Source: Anaerolineaceae bacterium
GTDB lineage: Bacteria > Chloroflexota > Anaerolineae > Aggregatilineales > Phototrophicaceae
Direction of reading: 5' to 3'
DNA: 64,000 nt
Assembly: GCA_002702065.1 (NCBI GenBank)
Contig: NZXX01000012.1
Coordinates: 372,001-436,000, forward strand
The translations under genes were made by a program, and so were the position numbers. Positions 43,042-52,967 of the stretch are shown piece after piece; positions within the stretch are counted from its first letter, which is position 1; each line of letters starts with the position of its first letter. Under the pieces are notes generated by a model, which saw nothing but the letters and a program-made list of their open reading frames with translations, searched no databases and had not been told where the DNA came from.

Positions 43042-45645
43042 TCAGGGTGTTTTGGTCACCTGCTGGACGATGGATTCGCCGGCATTAGGCATGTTCGCCG
43101 GTGGCACGGTGACGGCAAGTGGCTCGACCTGCAAGAAGCGTTCCAGCCAGTTGCGCCGCCACGCCATCCGCAACAGCAGCATCCAGATCAGCGTGATCGC
43201 CAGAATGCCGACATAGGCCAGCACCGGCAGGTCAATCATTTCAAAGAATGACCGGAACGATGGTACAGAAATAATCACCAGATAGACGATAAACAGGGCG
43301 ATTGCCAGCAGAGTGGGGCGCCAATCGCCGCTGTACTCATCGCCCGCGACAAAGAAGGGAATAGGGGGTTCAACAAACACCAGCAGCAGCAGACTGGCAA
43401 AGACGGTAAAAGCGGTCAGGCTGGTCTGGGCGACCAGATGCGCAACTTCGACCACATAAGCATCGGCGGTGGTGAGGGTATAGTCGATGCCGATGTATTC
43501 CTCGAAACTGGCAATCGCTTCCGGTGTGACGGGAATATCGAGGACATTCACAATGCCGATAAAAAATGCCACCACATAAACGATGACGCCGAAAAAGGAA
43601 ATTGAAATGGAGGCGGGCACCACAAAACGCGCGATCTCCCGCAGCATCCCCCGTTTCGGCATGGGGCCGGGCCGTGCCCAGATCGCCAGACCCAGTGTCG
43701 GCAAACCCACGCCCAGCCCCACCAGCAGCGTATTCTGCTTGGGGATGAACGGGAAACCCAACCCGATCAGATCAATGGAAATAATCATCAGCGCCGCGTA
43801 AGTGACCCGCGTTATGAACAGGCGCAGGATGTCTTTCATGCCATTGACGATGCGCTGGCCCTCGGTAAAGGCGGCTGGCAGCGCGCCAAACGAATCGTTG
43901 ATGAGGATCATGTCGGCGACGCCACGCGTGGCTGCGCTGCCGCTTTCCATAGCGATGCCGAGGTTGGCTTTTTTCAGCGATAACACATCGTTGACACCAT
44001 CGCCGATCATGGCGACATATTGCCCTTGCTGCCGCAGCGCGTCGACCAGCCGTTCCTTCTGGTCCGGGGTGATTCGCCCGAACACGGTGGTTTCGGCGGC
44101 AACCTGGGCAAACTGGGCGTCATTCATCTCCATCAGTTCCGGGCCGGATACATACTTCAGGTCGCCTTCAAACCCCGCCTGTTTGGCCAGCGCCGCGACT
44201 GTCTGCGGGTCATCCCCGGAGATGACCTTGACCTCAATGCCGCTGTCCCGAAAGCCTGCAATCGTCTCTTTGAGCTGGGGCCGCAGTTCATCACTCAGGC
44301 TGATCACCGCGCCGAGCGTCAGGGGCGGTAGTTCCGGTTCGCCGGCGGCATTGTGCAGCGTGGTAACGTTGGGGTTATAGGCAAACACCAGCACGCGCAG
44401 CCCGTTCTCAGACCAGTGTTCGATCTGCTCCGCCACGTCGGCGTTGATCGTCAGGTGATCGCGCAGCATAGCCAGCGCGCCCAGCACATAGACACCGCGC
44501 ATGGAATCGCTGTCGAATGACAGGGCACTCCACTTCAGCGCCGACGAGAACGGCACTTCATCTACCGGGGCGAGGCGGTCGCCGGGCAGTCCGGTAACCA
44601 GCGCTTCAGATGTTTTGTTGGTGGCGCTGGCGCTGCGGGCGAAGCTGCCGACAAGGTGCTGAACCGCCTCTTTGTCCAGGCCCAATGGGTAGAGGTCATG
44701 GTAATTGATCTTGTTGGCAGTCAGGGTGCCGGTCTTGTCCGTACAGAGTATGGTCACATTGCTCAGCGACTCGACGGCATTCGACTGCTGTACGAGCGCC
44801 CCCCGCTGGACAATGCGCAGCGCGCCCATCGCATAGGCGAGAATGACCATGAAAAACAGGCCGTTGGGCACCAGCCCGGCGACGACGGCGGCCATCTGCA
44901 CCTGGCGCAGAAAGGGCAAACTGGCCAGCAGCGCCCCAACAAACATGGTCGAACCAATGAACAACGCCAGCAGCAGCAGCAGGCGCAGCAGGAAATTGAT
45001 CTCGCGCTGCAGGGGGGTATAGGCAACAGCGAATTTACGGGCATTGGCGGTGAGCTTGTTGGCGAAGCTGTCTTCACCGACGCGAGTCGCCTCGTATATG
45101 GCTGACCCGGAAATACAAAAGCTGCCCGACAGGATTTCATCACCGGCAGTTTTAACGATTGAATCCGATTCGCCGGTCAACATGGATTCGTCCACTTCGG
45201 CTTTGCCTGTCCCGACCACCACGCCATCGACGACCATCTGGTCCCCGGCGCGGATGACGATCATGTCGCCAATCACCAGATCATTCGGGTCAACCGTTTT
45301 TTCGTGACCGTCCCGCATGACCACGATTTTCGGGCGGGTCAGCAGGGCGATTTTATCAAGCTGCCGTTTGGCACGGATTTCCTGATACACACCGATGACG
45401 ATGTTGAACAAAATCAGCCCCACGGTTGTGACGGCATCGCCCACGCGCCCAATGCTGATCATCACCCCACCGATGACAAAGAGGATGATATTAATCAGGT
45501 TGAGGACGTTATGGCGGATGATGTCTGCATAGGACCGGCTGGTTCTCAGCCGAACATTATTGCCCTGGCCTTGTCGCCGCCTTTCTGTTACTTCCTTTTC
45601 GGATAATCCAGCCAGGTGGAGGTGTTGTTGTTCTCGTGTCGTCAT
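43042..45645 (-). CDS. CtpE-like cation P-type ATPase
   Basis: 867 aa from ATG 45645; the frame is open further upstream, but that part has no P-type character. TGES (157-160), phosphorylated Asp303 in DKTGTLT, hinge MIGDGVNDVLSLKKANLG, then ATRGVADMILIND. The membrane motif before the P domain is GLVPNGLFF, not the CPx of heavy-metal pumps. This, with the unusual GVNDVL and the SGSAATR segment, is closest to CtpE-type ATPases (calcium uptake in mycobacteria). Ten hydrophobic segments. Ca2+ or Mg2+ is more likely than a transition metal. It is divergent from the asparaginase gene. Confidence 0.85.
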   Translation of the reverse strand: MTTREQQHLHLAGLSEKEVTERRRQGQGNNVRLRTSRSYADIIRHNVLNLINIILFVIGGVMISIGRVGDAVTTVGLILFNIVIGVYQEIRAKRQLDKIALLTRPKIVVMRDGHEKTVDPNDLVIGDMIVIRAGDQMVVDGVVVGTGKAEVDESMLTGESDSIVKTAGDEILSGSFCISGSAIYEATRVGEDSFANKLTANARKFAVAYTPLQREINFLLRLLLLLALFIGSTMFVGALLASLPFLRQVQMAAVVAGLVPNGLFFMVILAYAMGALRIVQRGALVQQSNAVESLSNVTILCTDKTGTLTANKINYHDLYPLGLDKEAVQHLVGSFARSASATNKTSEALVTGLPGDRLAPVDEVPFSSALKWSALSFDSDSMRGVYVLGALAMLRDHLTINADVAEQIEHWSENGLRVLVFAYNPNVTTLHNAAGEPELPPLTLGAVISLSDELRPQLKETIAGFRDSGIEVKVISGDDPQTVAALAKQAGFEGDLKYVSGPELMEMNDAQFAQVAAETTVFGRITPDQKERLVDALRQQGQYVAMIGDGVNDVLSLKKANLGIAMESGSAATRGVADMILINDSFGALPAAFTEGQRIVNGMKDILRLFITRVTYAALMIISIDLIGLGFPFIPKQNTLLVGLGVGLPTLGLAIWARPGPMPKRGMLREIARFVVPASISISFFGVIVYVVAFFIGIVNVLDIPVTPEAIASFEEYIGIDYTLTTADAYVVEVAHLVAQTSLTAFTVFASLLLLVFVEPPIPFFVAGDEYSGDWRPTLLAIALFIVYLVIISVPSFRSFFEMIDLPVLAYVGILAITLIWMLLLRMAWRRNWLERFLQVEPLAVTVPPANMPNAGESIVQQVTKTP

Positions 45646-45858
45646 CCCTGATTTTTCCCATTGTGATGAGAGAGGTGAATATACCTTTTCATGATTGAAT
45701 TGCAATATGGGCCATCCGCCCCCAATGATTGTGCAGCACATGAGATGGCCGGATGGACTGCGTGGCACTGCCCACGCTATGTTATACTCTGCGGCACGCC
45801 AGGATGAAACCTGAACCTGACTATATGATCCTTGCCTGCCACACACAGGAGACTGCAC

Positions 45859-46860
45859 ATGGGCGATATTGAACTGGTACATATCACACGCGGCGACCAG
45901 GTGGACTGCATTCACCGGGGCCGGGTGGCGGTGGTGGATGTGTCGGGTGATTTGGTCTTCAGCGGCGGTGATGCCGATGCGGTGATTTACCTGCGGTCAT
46001 GCGCCAAACCGTTTCAGGCAGTGGCGGTGATTCGCTCTGGTGCTGCCGAAAAGTATGGGTTCACGCCGGAAGAACTGGCGGTCATGGCCGGGTCGCACAA
46101 TGGCACAGTTGAACAGACGCGTATTGTGCAGGGCATTCTGGACAAGATTGACGCCGCTTCCACTGATTTGCAATGTGGCCCTGGCGCACCTCTGAGCCGT
46201 AGCGCCTACGAACAGCTTTTGCAGGGTGGGCACAAACCGTCCACACTGGAACACAACTGCTCCGGCAAACACAGCGGGATGCTGGCGGCCTGCCGGGCAC
46301 AGGGTTGGGATATTGCGACGTATCTTCAGCCGGAACACCCGGTTCAGCAGATGATTCTCTCGGTCGTGGCGGAATATGCCGGGTTGGACGCATCCGCCAT
46401 TGTGTTAGCGCCGGATGGCTGTGGCGTGCCGACTTTTGGCCTGCCGCTGAAAAATATTGCGCTGCTGTTTGCCAATCTGGGTGCGGCGACACACGATGCA
46501 GCCAGTGATCTGGGCGTTATCGCCCGTGCCATGCAGCAGAATCCGCTGCTGTTCAGCGGCGACAAACGGGTCGATGCCTCTTTGGTACAGGCGACGAATG
46601 GCCGGTTGGTTGCCAAAGATGGTGCGGAAGGGCTGTTGGGCGTGGGTGTGCCGGATCATGGTGTGGGCATCGCGCTTAAAGTCTCGGATGGCAACCAGCG
46701 CGCGCACATCCCGGCTGTGTCGGCGTTGATGCGCCAGCTTGGTTATCTGTCCGCTGACGAAGCTGCCGCACTGGAATCGCTCATCCCCTCGACGGTGCTG
46801 AACAATCATGGCGTTCATGCCGGCGAAATGCAGCCTGTACTTCAGGTGGACGTTCGATAA
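45859..46860 (+). CDS. L-asparaginase II family protein (Rhizobium-type, PF06089)
   Basis: 333 aa from ATG 45859 (AGGAG 8 nt upstream). Typical blocks are RSCAKPFQAVA, MAGSHNGTVEQTR, LEHNCSGKHSGMLAACRAQG and APDGCGVPTFGLPL. This family, distinct from E. coli AnsA/AnsB, includes zinc-dependent thermolabile asparaginases such as the R. etli enzyme, where the Cys/Ser-Gly-Lys-His block is catalytic; those residues are kept. It is cytoplasmic, hydrolysing asparagine to aspartate and ammonia. TATACT at 45783-45788 may be its -10. Confidence 0.92.
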   Translation: MGDIELVHITRGDQVDCIHRGRVAVVDVSGDLVFSGGDADAVIYLRSCAKPFQAVAVIRSGAAEKYGFTPEELAVMAGSHNGTVEQTRIVQGILDKIDAASTDLQCGPGAPLSRSAYEQLLQGGHKPSTLEHNCSGKHSGMLAACRAQGWDIATYLQPEHPVQQMILSVVAEYAGLDASAIVLAPDGCGVPTFGLPLKNIALLFANLGAATHDAASDLGVIARAMQQNPLLFSGDKRVDASLVQATNGRLVAKDGAEGLLGVGVPDHGVGIALKVSDGNQRAHIPAVSALMRQLGYLSADEAAALESLIPSTVLNNHGVHAGEMQPVLQVDVR

Positions 46861-46979
46861 GTAACTCGTGAAAAACTGAACAAGCCTTGCTATACTGCGA
46901 TACACTGATAACTGGTTCACAGCAGATGAGCCGATGCGTGCATGGTACAGAGGCTGCTGTGTTGACCTGAGGTTGTATT

Positions 46980-49217
46980 GTGTGGCTGAAACACCGAATG
47001 TTGAGCAAGGTCCACGCACCATTCATGTTGATGGTGCTGTTTGTGCTGCTGACCGTCGGCATCGGTCCGGCGGCGGCGCATGGTTATATTGTCCGTGCCA
47101 TCCCCGAAGACCGGACCACCCTGGAACATCCCCCGGCGCGGCTGCAATACTGGTTTAGTGAAGCGCTGGAGCCGCGTTTCAGCACGGTCGAACTGCGTGA
47201 CCAGACCGGTACGGTGCTGGCCGAAGGTGGGGTCGATGCGGAAAACCCGGCGCTGCTGAAATTGCAGGTGCCGCAGGAACTGCCGGATGGCGCCTATATC
47301 GTTGACCTGCGTCCGGCGTTTGCCAGTGATGGGCACGTCGTCGCCGAAACCCGCGTGTTTTTTGTCGGCGAGGAAGTCGGCGGGGTGGCCGGTTCGCAGT
47401 CCGGCTACGATGTGATTCCGCTGGAAGTGGTGTGGCGCACGATTTTGCTGGCGTCCAATCTGCTGATATTTGGCCTGGCGGTGCTATACAGGCATGTTCT
47501 GCTGCCGGCATGGGGCAACCCACAGCACCGGGCCGGGTGGCTGCCGCCGCGTGTGATGCAGCGCCTGAACTGGTTGTTTGGCGCGGCGCTGGTGGTGGCG
47601 TTGGGCGGCAATATCATCGCAATGTTGCAGCAGTCGATGGCATTTTTCAGTACCGGCATGACCGAAGTGATTGCGCAAGGACTATGGCAGGTGGTGCGCA
47701 TCGGGTCGCGCTTTGGCGATGTCTGGTCCGCGCGTATGTTTCTGCTGGTGCTGGCAGCGGTTTTCTTGGGCCTCAGCGTGATGTGGCGCGAGGAACGCCC
47801 GGAGACGGTGAAAGCCTTCTGGAGTGCGAATGTGTGGGTTGGGGCGCTGCTGGTGGGGGCATTCAGTGTAACCAGCCATGCCTCCGGGTCCTTGATTATG
47901 CCCTGGGTGGCCGTGTTTGTGGATTGGGCACACATGCTGGCGGTCGGCGTCTGGGTTGGCGGGCTGGCGGCGCTGGTGTTGATGCTGCCGGTGGCGCTGC
48001 GACCTTACAGCGGTGACGCGCGGCGGCAGGCGCTGCTGACGGTGCTGCGGCGCTTCTCGTGGCTGGTGAAGTATGCGGTCGCGGTGGTGGTGGCAACCGG
48101 CATTTACAGCGCATTCAACTGGCTCTATCAACCGTCCGACCTGACTCAAACCGGCTGGGGCGTGGGCCTGCTGGTGAAGGTGGCGCTGGTCGCGGGGTTG
48201 CTGGCGCTGGGGCTGGTGCATCATCTGGCGGCCAACCCGGCGCGATTCGAGCGCTGGAGCCAGCGGGTCGAGCGGGCGGTCAATCTGGCCCTGACGCTGC
48301 GGCTGGAAGTGCTGCTGGTGCTGCTGGTGCTGGTGTCGGTGGCGTACCTCAGTGCGTCGGCGGTGCCGGAACCCGTCTTTCTGACCGAAGACGTGGCCGC
48401 GCCGAGTGCCGCGCAAACGGTGGATGACCTGCTCGTGCGCATGAGTATTTCGCCCGGTGGTCCCGGTGTCAACACCTACGACGTGGTGATGGCGCGTAAT
48501 GGCGAAGCACTGGCCGACGAGGTGGTGCGGATGCAGGTCGTGGACCCGGACCGCGATTGGCGCAGCGAATGGCACGAACTGCCTGCTGTGGGGTCCGGCC
48601 TGTTCGTGACCACCAGCGATGATATTGACCGCGAAGGGCGCTGGCGACTGCTGGTGGATGTGCCGGGGGCGGATGGCGCGATGCAGCGTGCCGCTTTCGA
48701 ATGGGAAATTTCAACGGAAGCAGCGGTGCCGACATCGGTGAACCCCGGTCTGCTGAACTGGCTGGCGCTGGCGGGGGTGCTGGTGGCGCTCGGCTGGGCG
48801 GCCTACCCGATGGCGTATCGCTTCTACAAGTGGCTGGACTGGAATCCGATCAGTGTGGCAGTCGCTGCCAGCGCCATTGTCGGGACGGTCATCTTTATGG
48901 TGCTGGCGGTGATGATGGTTTCGCAGAGCGAGGCGACCTACGAGGCGGTGCTGAACCCGACGCCGCAGTTCGTCAACCCGGTTCTGCCGGATGCGGAGTC
49001 GGTGGCTGCGGGCCAATCACTGCTGGCAACATCGTGCGATACCTGGGAGTCGGAATCGAGCGATTATCGGGCGCTGATCGACCGGCTGTCGCGCACGCGT
49101 GATGAAGAATTGTTTGAGGCAGTCCGCGAGGGCTGGCGCAGTCTGCCGCCATGTGCGGGTGACCTGACGGACACCCAGCGCTGGCACATTGTCAATTATA
49201 TACGGACGCAAGTCTGA
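46980..49217 (+). CDS. CopC-CopD fusion with a degenerate C-terminal cytochrome-c-like domain
   Basis: 745 aa starting at GTG 46980 (GAGG 7 nt upstream); ATG 46998 is an alternative. Signal segment to about 33 (IGPAAAHG, giving a mature N-terminal His, as needed for Cu(II) in CopC). CopC domain to about 130 (AIPEDRTTLEHPPARLQYWF, SDGHVVAETRVFFVG). A CopD-type eight-helix region from about 145 to 455 (WRTILLASNLLIFG, SHASGSLIMPW, FVDWAHMLAVGVWVGGLAAL). A beta domain, one more helix pair, then about 90 residues with cytochrome-c spacing (SVAAGQSLLATSCDTWESES...LTDTQRWHIVNYIRTQ) in which the CxxCH heme site is lost. It probably imports or buffers copper. Confidence 0.9.
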   Translation: MWLKHRMLSKVHAPFMLMVLFVLLTVGIGPAAAHGYIVRAIPEDRTTLEHPPARLQYWFSEALEPRFSTVELRDQTGTVLAEGGVDAENPALLKLQVPQELPDGAYIVDLRPAFASDGHVVAETRVFFVGEEVGGVAGSQSGYDVIPLEVVWRTILLASNLLIFGLAVLYRHVLLPAWGNPQHRAGWLPPRVMQRLNWLFGAALVVALGGNIIAMLQQSMAFFSTGMTEVIAQGLWQVVRIGSRFGDVWSARMFLLVLAAVFLGLSVMWREERPETVKAFWSANVWVGALLVGAFSVTSHASGSLIMPWVAVFVDWAHMLAVGVWVGGLAALVLMLPVALRPYSGDARRQALLTVLRRFSWLVKYAVAVVVATGIYSAFNWLYQPSDLTQTGWGVGLLVKVALVAGLLALGLVHHLAANPARFERWSQRVERAVNLALTLRLEVLLVLLVLVSVAYLSASAVPEPVFLTEDVAAPSAAQTVDDLLVRMSISPGGPGVNTYDVVMARNGEALADEVVRMQVVDPDRDWRSEWHELPAVGSGLFVTTSDDIDREGRWRLLVDVPGADGAMQRAAFEWEISTEAAVPTSVNPGLLNWLALAGVLVALGWAAYPMAYRFYKWLDWNPISVAVAASAIVGTVIFMVLAVMMVSQSEATYEAVLNPTPQFVNPVLPDAESVAAGQSLLATSCDTWESESSDYRALIDRLSRTRDEELFEAVREGWRSLPPCAGDLTDTQRWHIVNYIRTQV

Positions 49218-49225
49218 GAGGGACT

Positions 49226-49828
49226 ATGGCAATCATTATTAATCATTCAACGGATTCGGCGCTGGCTGAACGGCTTCGGGCCGATCTGGCTGCAATAACG
49301 GAACCAGCCGTCGTGGTGCTGGTGTCGGCAAAGGCCAGCCACGATGCGGCCTTTGAAGGGGCGTTGATCGAGGCTATCGAGGGCAACCAGCGGATTATCC
49401 CCGTTCTGGTCGAAGCCGTCCCACTGCCGCCGCTGATCGAACATCTGCGACCGGTCGATTTCAGCGAGGACTACGCCATTGATGATCTGGTGGCCCGGCT
49501 GGAGGCTGCACCCGGTGAAATGCACATGAAGGTGCACACGCCGCGCACGATGGCATCTAACCGGCGGGTTGGCGTGGTGGTCGGCGTCATGGCGCTGATT
49601 ATGTTTGTCGTCGGGTTGTATGGCGTGGGTGTGTTGGGGTTGCAGGCACCGGCAGAGGAATATGAGGCGGTTGAGACGGAAATCATCCAGACTCGGAACG
49701 CCTATATTGACGCCGCCCTGCCGCGCAGCACCGAAGACGCTGCCAGTTTTCAGGCGACGGTTGAAAATGCCGCACCGACGCTGCGCCCGATTCTCGCGGC
49801 GACAGCTACCGCCATCGCGGGCGATTAG
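49226..49828 (+). CDS. Small TIR-like protein with one membrane helix
   Basis: 200 aa. GAGAGGGA lies 4-6 nt before the ATG, 8 bp after the CopCD stop. Residues 1-92 look like a compact TIR domain: INHSTDSALAERLRADL, VVVLVSAKASHDAAFEGALIEAI, GNQRIIPVLVEAVPLPPLIEHLRPVDFS (split). The usual first strand and the catalytic Glu region are reduced. A helix (about 113-135) and an acidic extracytoplasmic tail follow. Bacterial TIR domains either degrade NAD+ or act as scaffolds; a membrane form next to copper genes is unusual. The TIR call is by pattern only. Confidence 0.6.
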   Translation: MAIIINHSTDSALAERLRADLAAITEPAVVVLVSAKASHDAAFEGALIEAIEGNQRIIPVLVEAVPLPPLIEHLRPVDFSEDYAIDDLVARLEAAPGEMHMKVHTPRTMASNRRVGVVVGVMALIMFVVGLYGVGVLGLQAPAEEYEAVETEIIQTRNAYIDAALPRSTEDAASFQATVENAAPTLRPILAATATAIAGD

Positions 49829-49838
49829 AGTCTGACGG

Positions 49839-51029
49839 ATGGCTGAAGAAGTACTGGTTATCGGGGCTGGCCCGGCGGGGATTGCCTGCGCCTGGTTTCT
49901 GGAACAGGCCGGCATCCGCTATCGGGTGGTCGACCGCGCCGGGGTGATTGCCTCGACATGGGCCAGCCAATATCCGACCCTGCGGCTGAACACGTCGCGC
50001 TTTTTCTCGCACATGCCGGGGCGCAAATTCCCCCTGAGCTTTGGCATTTTCCCCACCGCTCGCCAGTATCATGATTATCTGGAGCGTTTCGTAGATGACC
50101 ACCAGCTGAACATCCACCTGAACGTCGAAGTCTACCGGGTGGCCCCACAGGATGATGGCTGGTATGTGGAAAGCAGCGAAGGTGTGGCGTGGTACCCGGC
50201 GGTGGTGCTGGCAACGGGGCGTTTTTCCTACCCGTATCAGCCACCGATGCCGGGCATCGAACAGTTTAGCGGTCAGGTGCTGCATTCGCATGATTACAAA
50301 GGCGCGCAGGACTTTGCCGGACAGCGTGTGATGGTAATCGGCAATGGCCCCAGCGGCGTGGATATTGCCTGCGCGCTGACGGAAACGGTGCGGCTGCCGG
50401 TGTATCTGGCACAGCGGACCGGCATTGTGTTGCGGCCTCGCTACCCGTATGGTTTGCCGAAACATGCCTGGATGCTGCTGGCCGAAGCCCTGCCGAACCG
50501 CTTCACGCACTGGCTGGACCACAAGGCCCAGGAGGCGCAGTATCGCCATGTCGAGCGCAGCGGTATCAAAGTGCCCGCGCCGGGGCAGGAAAGTGGGGCT
50601 GCCGGGACTCGTGGGCCGGAACTGATCCGGGCGGCGCAGCGCGGACAGGTGCAGTCGGTGGCCGTGCCAGTGGATTTTGAGGACCGTACGGCGCTGCTGG
50701 CCGATGGCTCGCATCTGGAACTGGACACTGTGATTCTGGCGACGGGTTTTTACCCGAAATGGGATTATCTCGACATCGACTTTGCGGTGGATGAGCAGGG
50801 CCTGCCGGTGCGCGAGCCGCGTGATTTCCCGGTTTATGCCGGGTACAAGCCGCATACTGGCTACGAGGTCGAGGGGCACCCCGGCCTGTATGTTGCGGGC
50901 ATTTTTTATCAGGGGAAAGGCGCGATGTTCAACTTCAATGTCGAGGGGGAAATCATCGTGCAGCAAATTCAGTCACGGCTGGCGCAAATGCCAGACCGGG
51001 AACCTTCGTTTGTGCCGGAAATGGCGTAG
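49839..51029 (+). CDS. Flavin-containing monooxygenase-like FAD/NADPH oxidoreductase
   Basis: 396 aa. FAD motif VLVIGAGPAGIACAWFLEQAG (split, 5-25), FMO fingerprint FSGQVLHSHDYK (about 146-157), NADPH motif VMVIGNGPSGVDIA and the late motif LDTVILATGFYP. This is the class-B flavin monooxygenase layout (N- or S-oxidation, or Baeyer-Villiger type), although somewhat short. It lies 10 bp after the TIR gene, so CopCD, TIR and this gene are probably one operon. The substrate is unknown. Confidence 0.9.
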   Translation: MAEEVLVIGAGPAGIACAWFLEQAGIRYRVVDRAGVIASTWASQYPTLRLNTSRFFSHMPGRKFPLSFGIFPTARQYHDYLERFVDDHQLNIHLNVEVYRVAPQDDGWYVESSEGVAWYPAVVLATGRFSYPYQPPMPGIEQFSGQVLHSHDYKGAQDFAGQRVMVIGNGPSGVDIACALTETVRLPVYLAQRTGIVLRPRYPYGLPKHAWMLLAEALPNRFTHWLDHKAQEAQYRHVERSGIKVPAPGQESGAAGTRGPELIRAAQRGQVQSVAVPVDFEDRTALLADGSHLELDTVILATGFYPKWDYLDIDFAVDEQGLPVREPRDFPVYAGYKPHTGYEVEGHPGLYVAGIFYQGKGAMFNFNVEGEIIVQQIQSRLAQMPDREPSFVPEMA

Positions 51030-51070
51030 GGGCATAACCACGCTGGCTATGCCCCTGATTTGCCGAAAAA

Positions 51071-52744
51071 CTAGATTGTTTCGCGGACGCTGAAGATGCC
51101 GGTTGCACCGCTGGGGCGCACACCACGCGCCGTTTCGATCTGCGGGTCGCCTTGGCCATCGACCGCGCGCACGGCAAAGGTGTGGCTGCCATCGGCGAAC
51201 GGCCATTCGTAGCGCCAGATCACCCACGTTTTATCGGACAGCGGAGTCCGCAGTTGGGCTTCCATCCACTCGCCATCGTCGACCTTGACCTCCACTTTCG
51301 AGATGGAACGATCACCCGCATGGGCGATGCCGCCAATGGGTACATAGGTGGTGCCGTCTTCTTCGTGGGTTTCGTCCACCGCGACCACGTCAATGACGGA
51401 TGTGGTCACCATGATGGCTTCTTTATCCCAGCCACGACGCACCCAGTAACCGTCTTCATAATCCGCAACCACCTCAATCTCGGTGATCCACTTGGGCTGT
51501 TTCATGCCGAAACGGTCGGGGATGTAGATGCGCAGCGGGAAGCCATTGCGCTGGGGCAGGGGTTCGTCATCCCAGGCATAGGTAAGCATAATGCGCTCAT
51601 CCTGATTAATCAGCTCAATATCGACGGTTTCGTCGAAACTGTCTGCCCCGAAGATGCGCAGATAGCGGGCGTTTTCCTGCAACCCCGCTTCGGCCAACAG
51701 CGCCTGCATGCTGACGCCGGTCCACTTCTGTGTGCTGATGAGGTCGCCACCAACCCGGTTAGAGATGCACGCCAGTGTGATGTACTGCGTCATCGGCTCG
51801 TAGTTGTTGCGCAGGTCATCCAGCGACAGCGATAGCGGGTTGTCGACCAGCCCGGAAACAGGCAGCGAATAGGTCGCGCCGTCGATAACCGGAGGCCGCG
51901 AACTGATGTCGATGCGATAGTGATCGGACACCGGGGTGAATTCGGGGCGGGTGCCGGGCACGGGCCGGACGCCGGCGCTGGAGTTGGGCAGGTTGGCGGG
52001 CGGCTGTGCTGCTGAATCCGCCGCGCCAGAATCGGCTACGCTGGTGATGCTGGGCTGCTCGGAATTGTTCAGGATCGCGCCCAACCCGGCCCCGACAACC
52101 GTAATGGTTGCAGTCGCGCCACCGACGCGGATCAGGAAATTGCGCCGGTCAATCTTTTCAGCGGATGCGTCAGATTCATCTGCTTTGGGCGGGATGGCGG
52201 CCAAGTCGTTGTAAATCCAGTTGATGGCCGCGCCCCACACCAGAAAGCCGAGCACGATCCAGGCCGTACTGATGACCGGACCGGTGAGCGCGGTAAAGTT
52301 AACCGACAGGCTGAGCAGTGCCACCGGTACACCGACCACCAGACCCAGAATCACGCCGGGCAGGGGGCTGCCGCTGTCTTCATCATTCTGGTTTTTGATA
52401 TAAAAGAAGACGATGCTGGCGATCACGCCGGTAGCGATCATGCCGCTGATGCCGATGATCTGTTCCGCAACTTTGGCGGCGACATCCGTTTCGCCCAGAT
52501 TGAGCGCGATAATGGTATTGACGACCGTATCAATGCCAAAAGTCAGCAGGCCGCCGGGCAGGTTGCGCGCCATCCAGTCCAGCACATCAAACGGCACGAA
52601 CGGCGTCCCCACCAGCGCATCGGCGGCGTAAAAGACGGCAACCAGCGCCATCGTCGTCAGCAGTCCAACCAGAAAACCCACCGCCAGACCGGGTGGTCTG
52701 GAACGGCGTGTCACCGTTGCCCGCGTATTTTTAACGGTATCCAT
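51071..52744 (-). CDS. Sulfite-oxidase-like molybdopterin enzyme with membrane N-terminus
   Basis: 557 aa. Residues 15-180 have four or five membrane helices, followed by DRRNFLIRVGGATATITVVG (200-219), a twin-arginine-like internal export segment. After a Pro-rich linker, the catalytic region (about 270-470) shows sulfite-oxidase/YedY-type blocks: RIDISSRPPVIDGATY, LACISNRVGGDLISTQKWTG with the Moco-binding Cys326, and RNGFPLRIYIPDRFGMKQPKWI (split). An Ig-like dimerisation domain ends the protein (SISKVEVKVDDGEWMEA, WPFADGSHTFAVRA). It is probably an extracytoplasmic oxidoreductase anchored in the membrane. It converges with the monooxygenase gene. Confidence 0.9.
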   Translation of the reverse strand: MDTVKNTRATVTRRSRPPGLAVGFLVGLLTTMALVAVFYAADALVGTPFVPFDVLDWMARNLPGGLLTFGIDTVVNTIIALNLGETDVAAKVAEQIIGISGMIATGVIASIVFFYIKNQNDEDSGSPLPGVILGLVVGVPVALLSLSVNFTALTGPVISTAWIVLGFLVWGAAINWIYNDLAAIPPKADESDASAEKIDRRNFLIRVGGATATITVVGAGLGAILNNSEQPSITSVADSGAADSAAQPPANLPNSSAGVRPVPGTRPEFTPVSDHYRIDISSRPPVIDGATYSLPVSGLVDNPLSLSLDDLRNNYEPMTQYITLACISNRVGGDLISTQKWTGVSMQALLAEAGLQENARYLRIFGADSFDETVDIELINQDERIMLTYAWDDEPLPQRNGFPLRIYIPDRFGMKQPKWITEIEVVADYEDGYWVRRGWDKEAIMVTTSVIDVVAVDETHEEDGTTYVPIGGIAHAGDRSISKVEVKVDDGEWMEAQLRTPLSDKTWVIWRYEWPFADGSHTFAVRAVDGQGDPQIETARGVRPSGATGIFSVRETI

Positions 52745-52967
52745 CCATACACTCCTTCAATCCATTGATCAGGCTTAGTTGCACTTTACCGAAATTATCT
52801 TGCGAATCTCTTACACCTTATTATAGGTTACGACCACACAGGGGCCGCTAGATGCCTTTTGCCAGAATCATTCAACAAGCTCTAACCTTGCGGGCGGGTT
52901 TATAGCCACCGATTGGAAAAAACGCGGTCACAGCGTACAATCGTAGCGCTCACACGAAAGGATGCCC

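Noticed and set aside
47682..48575. A 297-codon minus-strand frame over CopCD
   Set aside because: The His/Gln/Arg-rich shadow has no recognised family.
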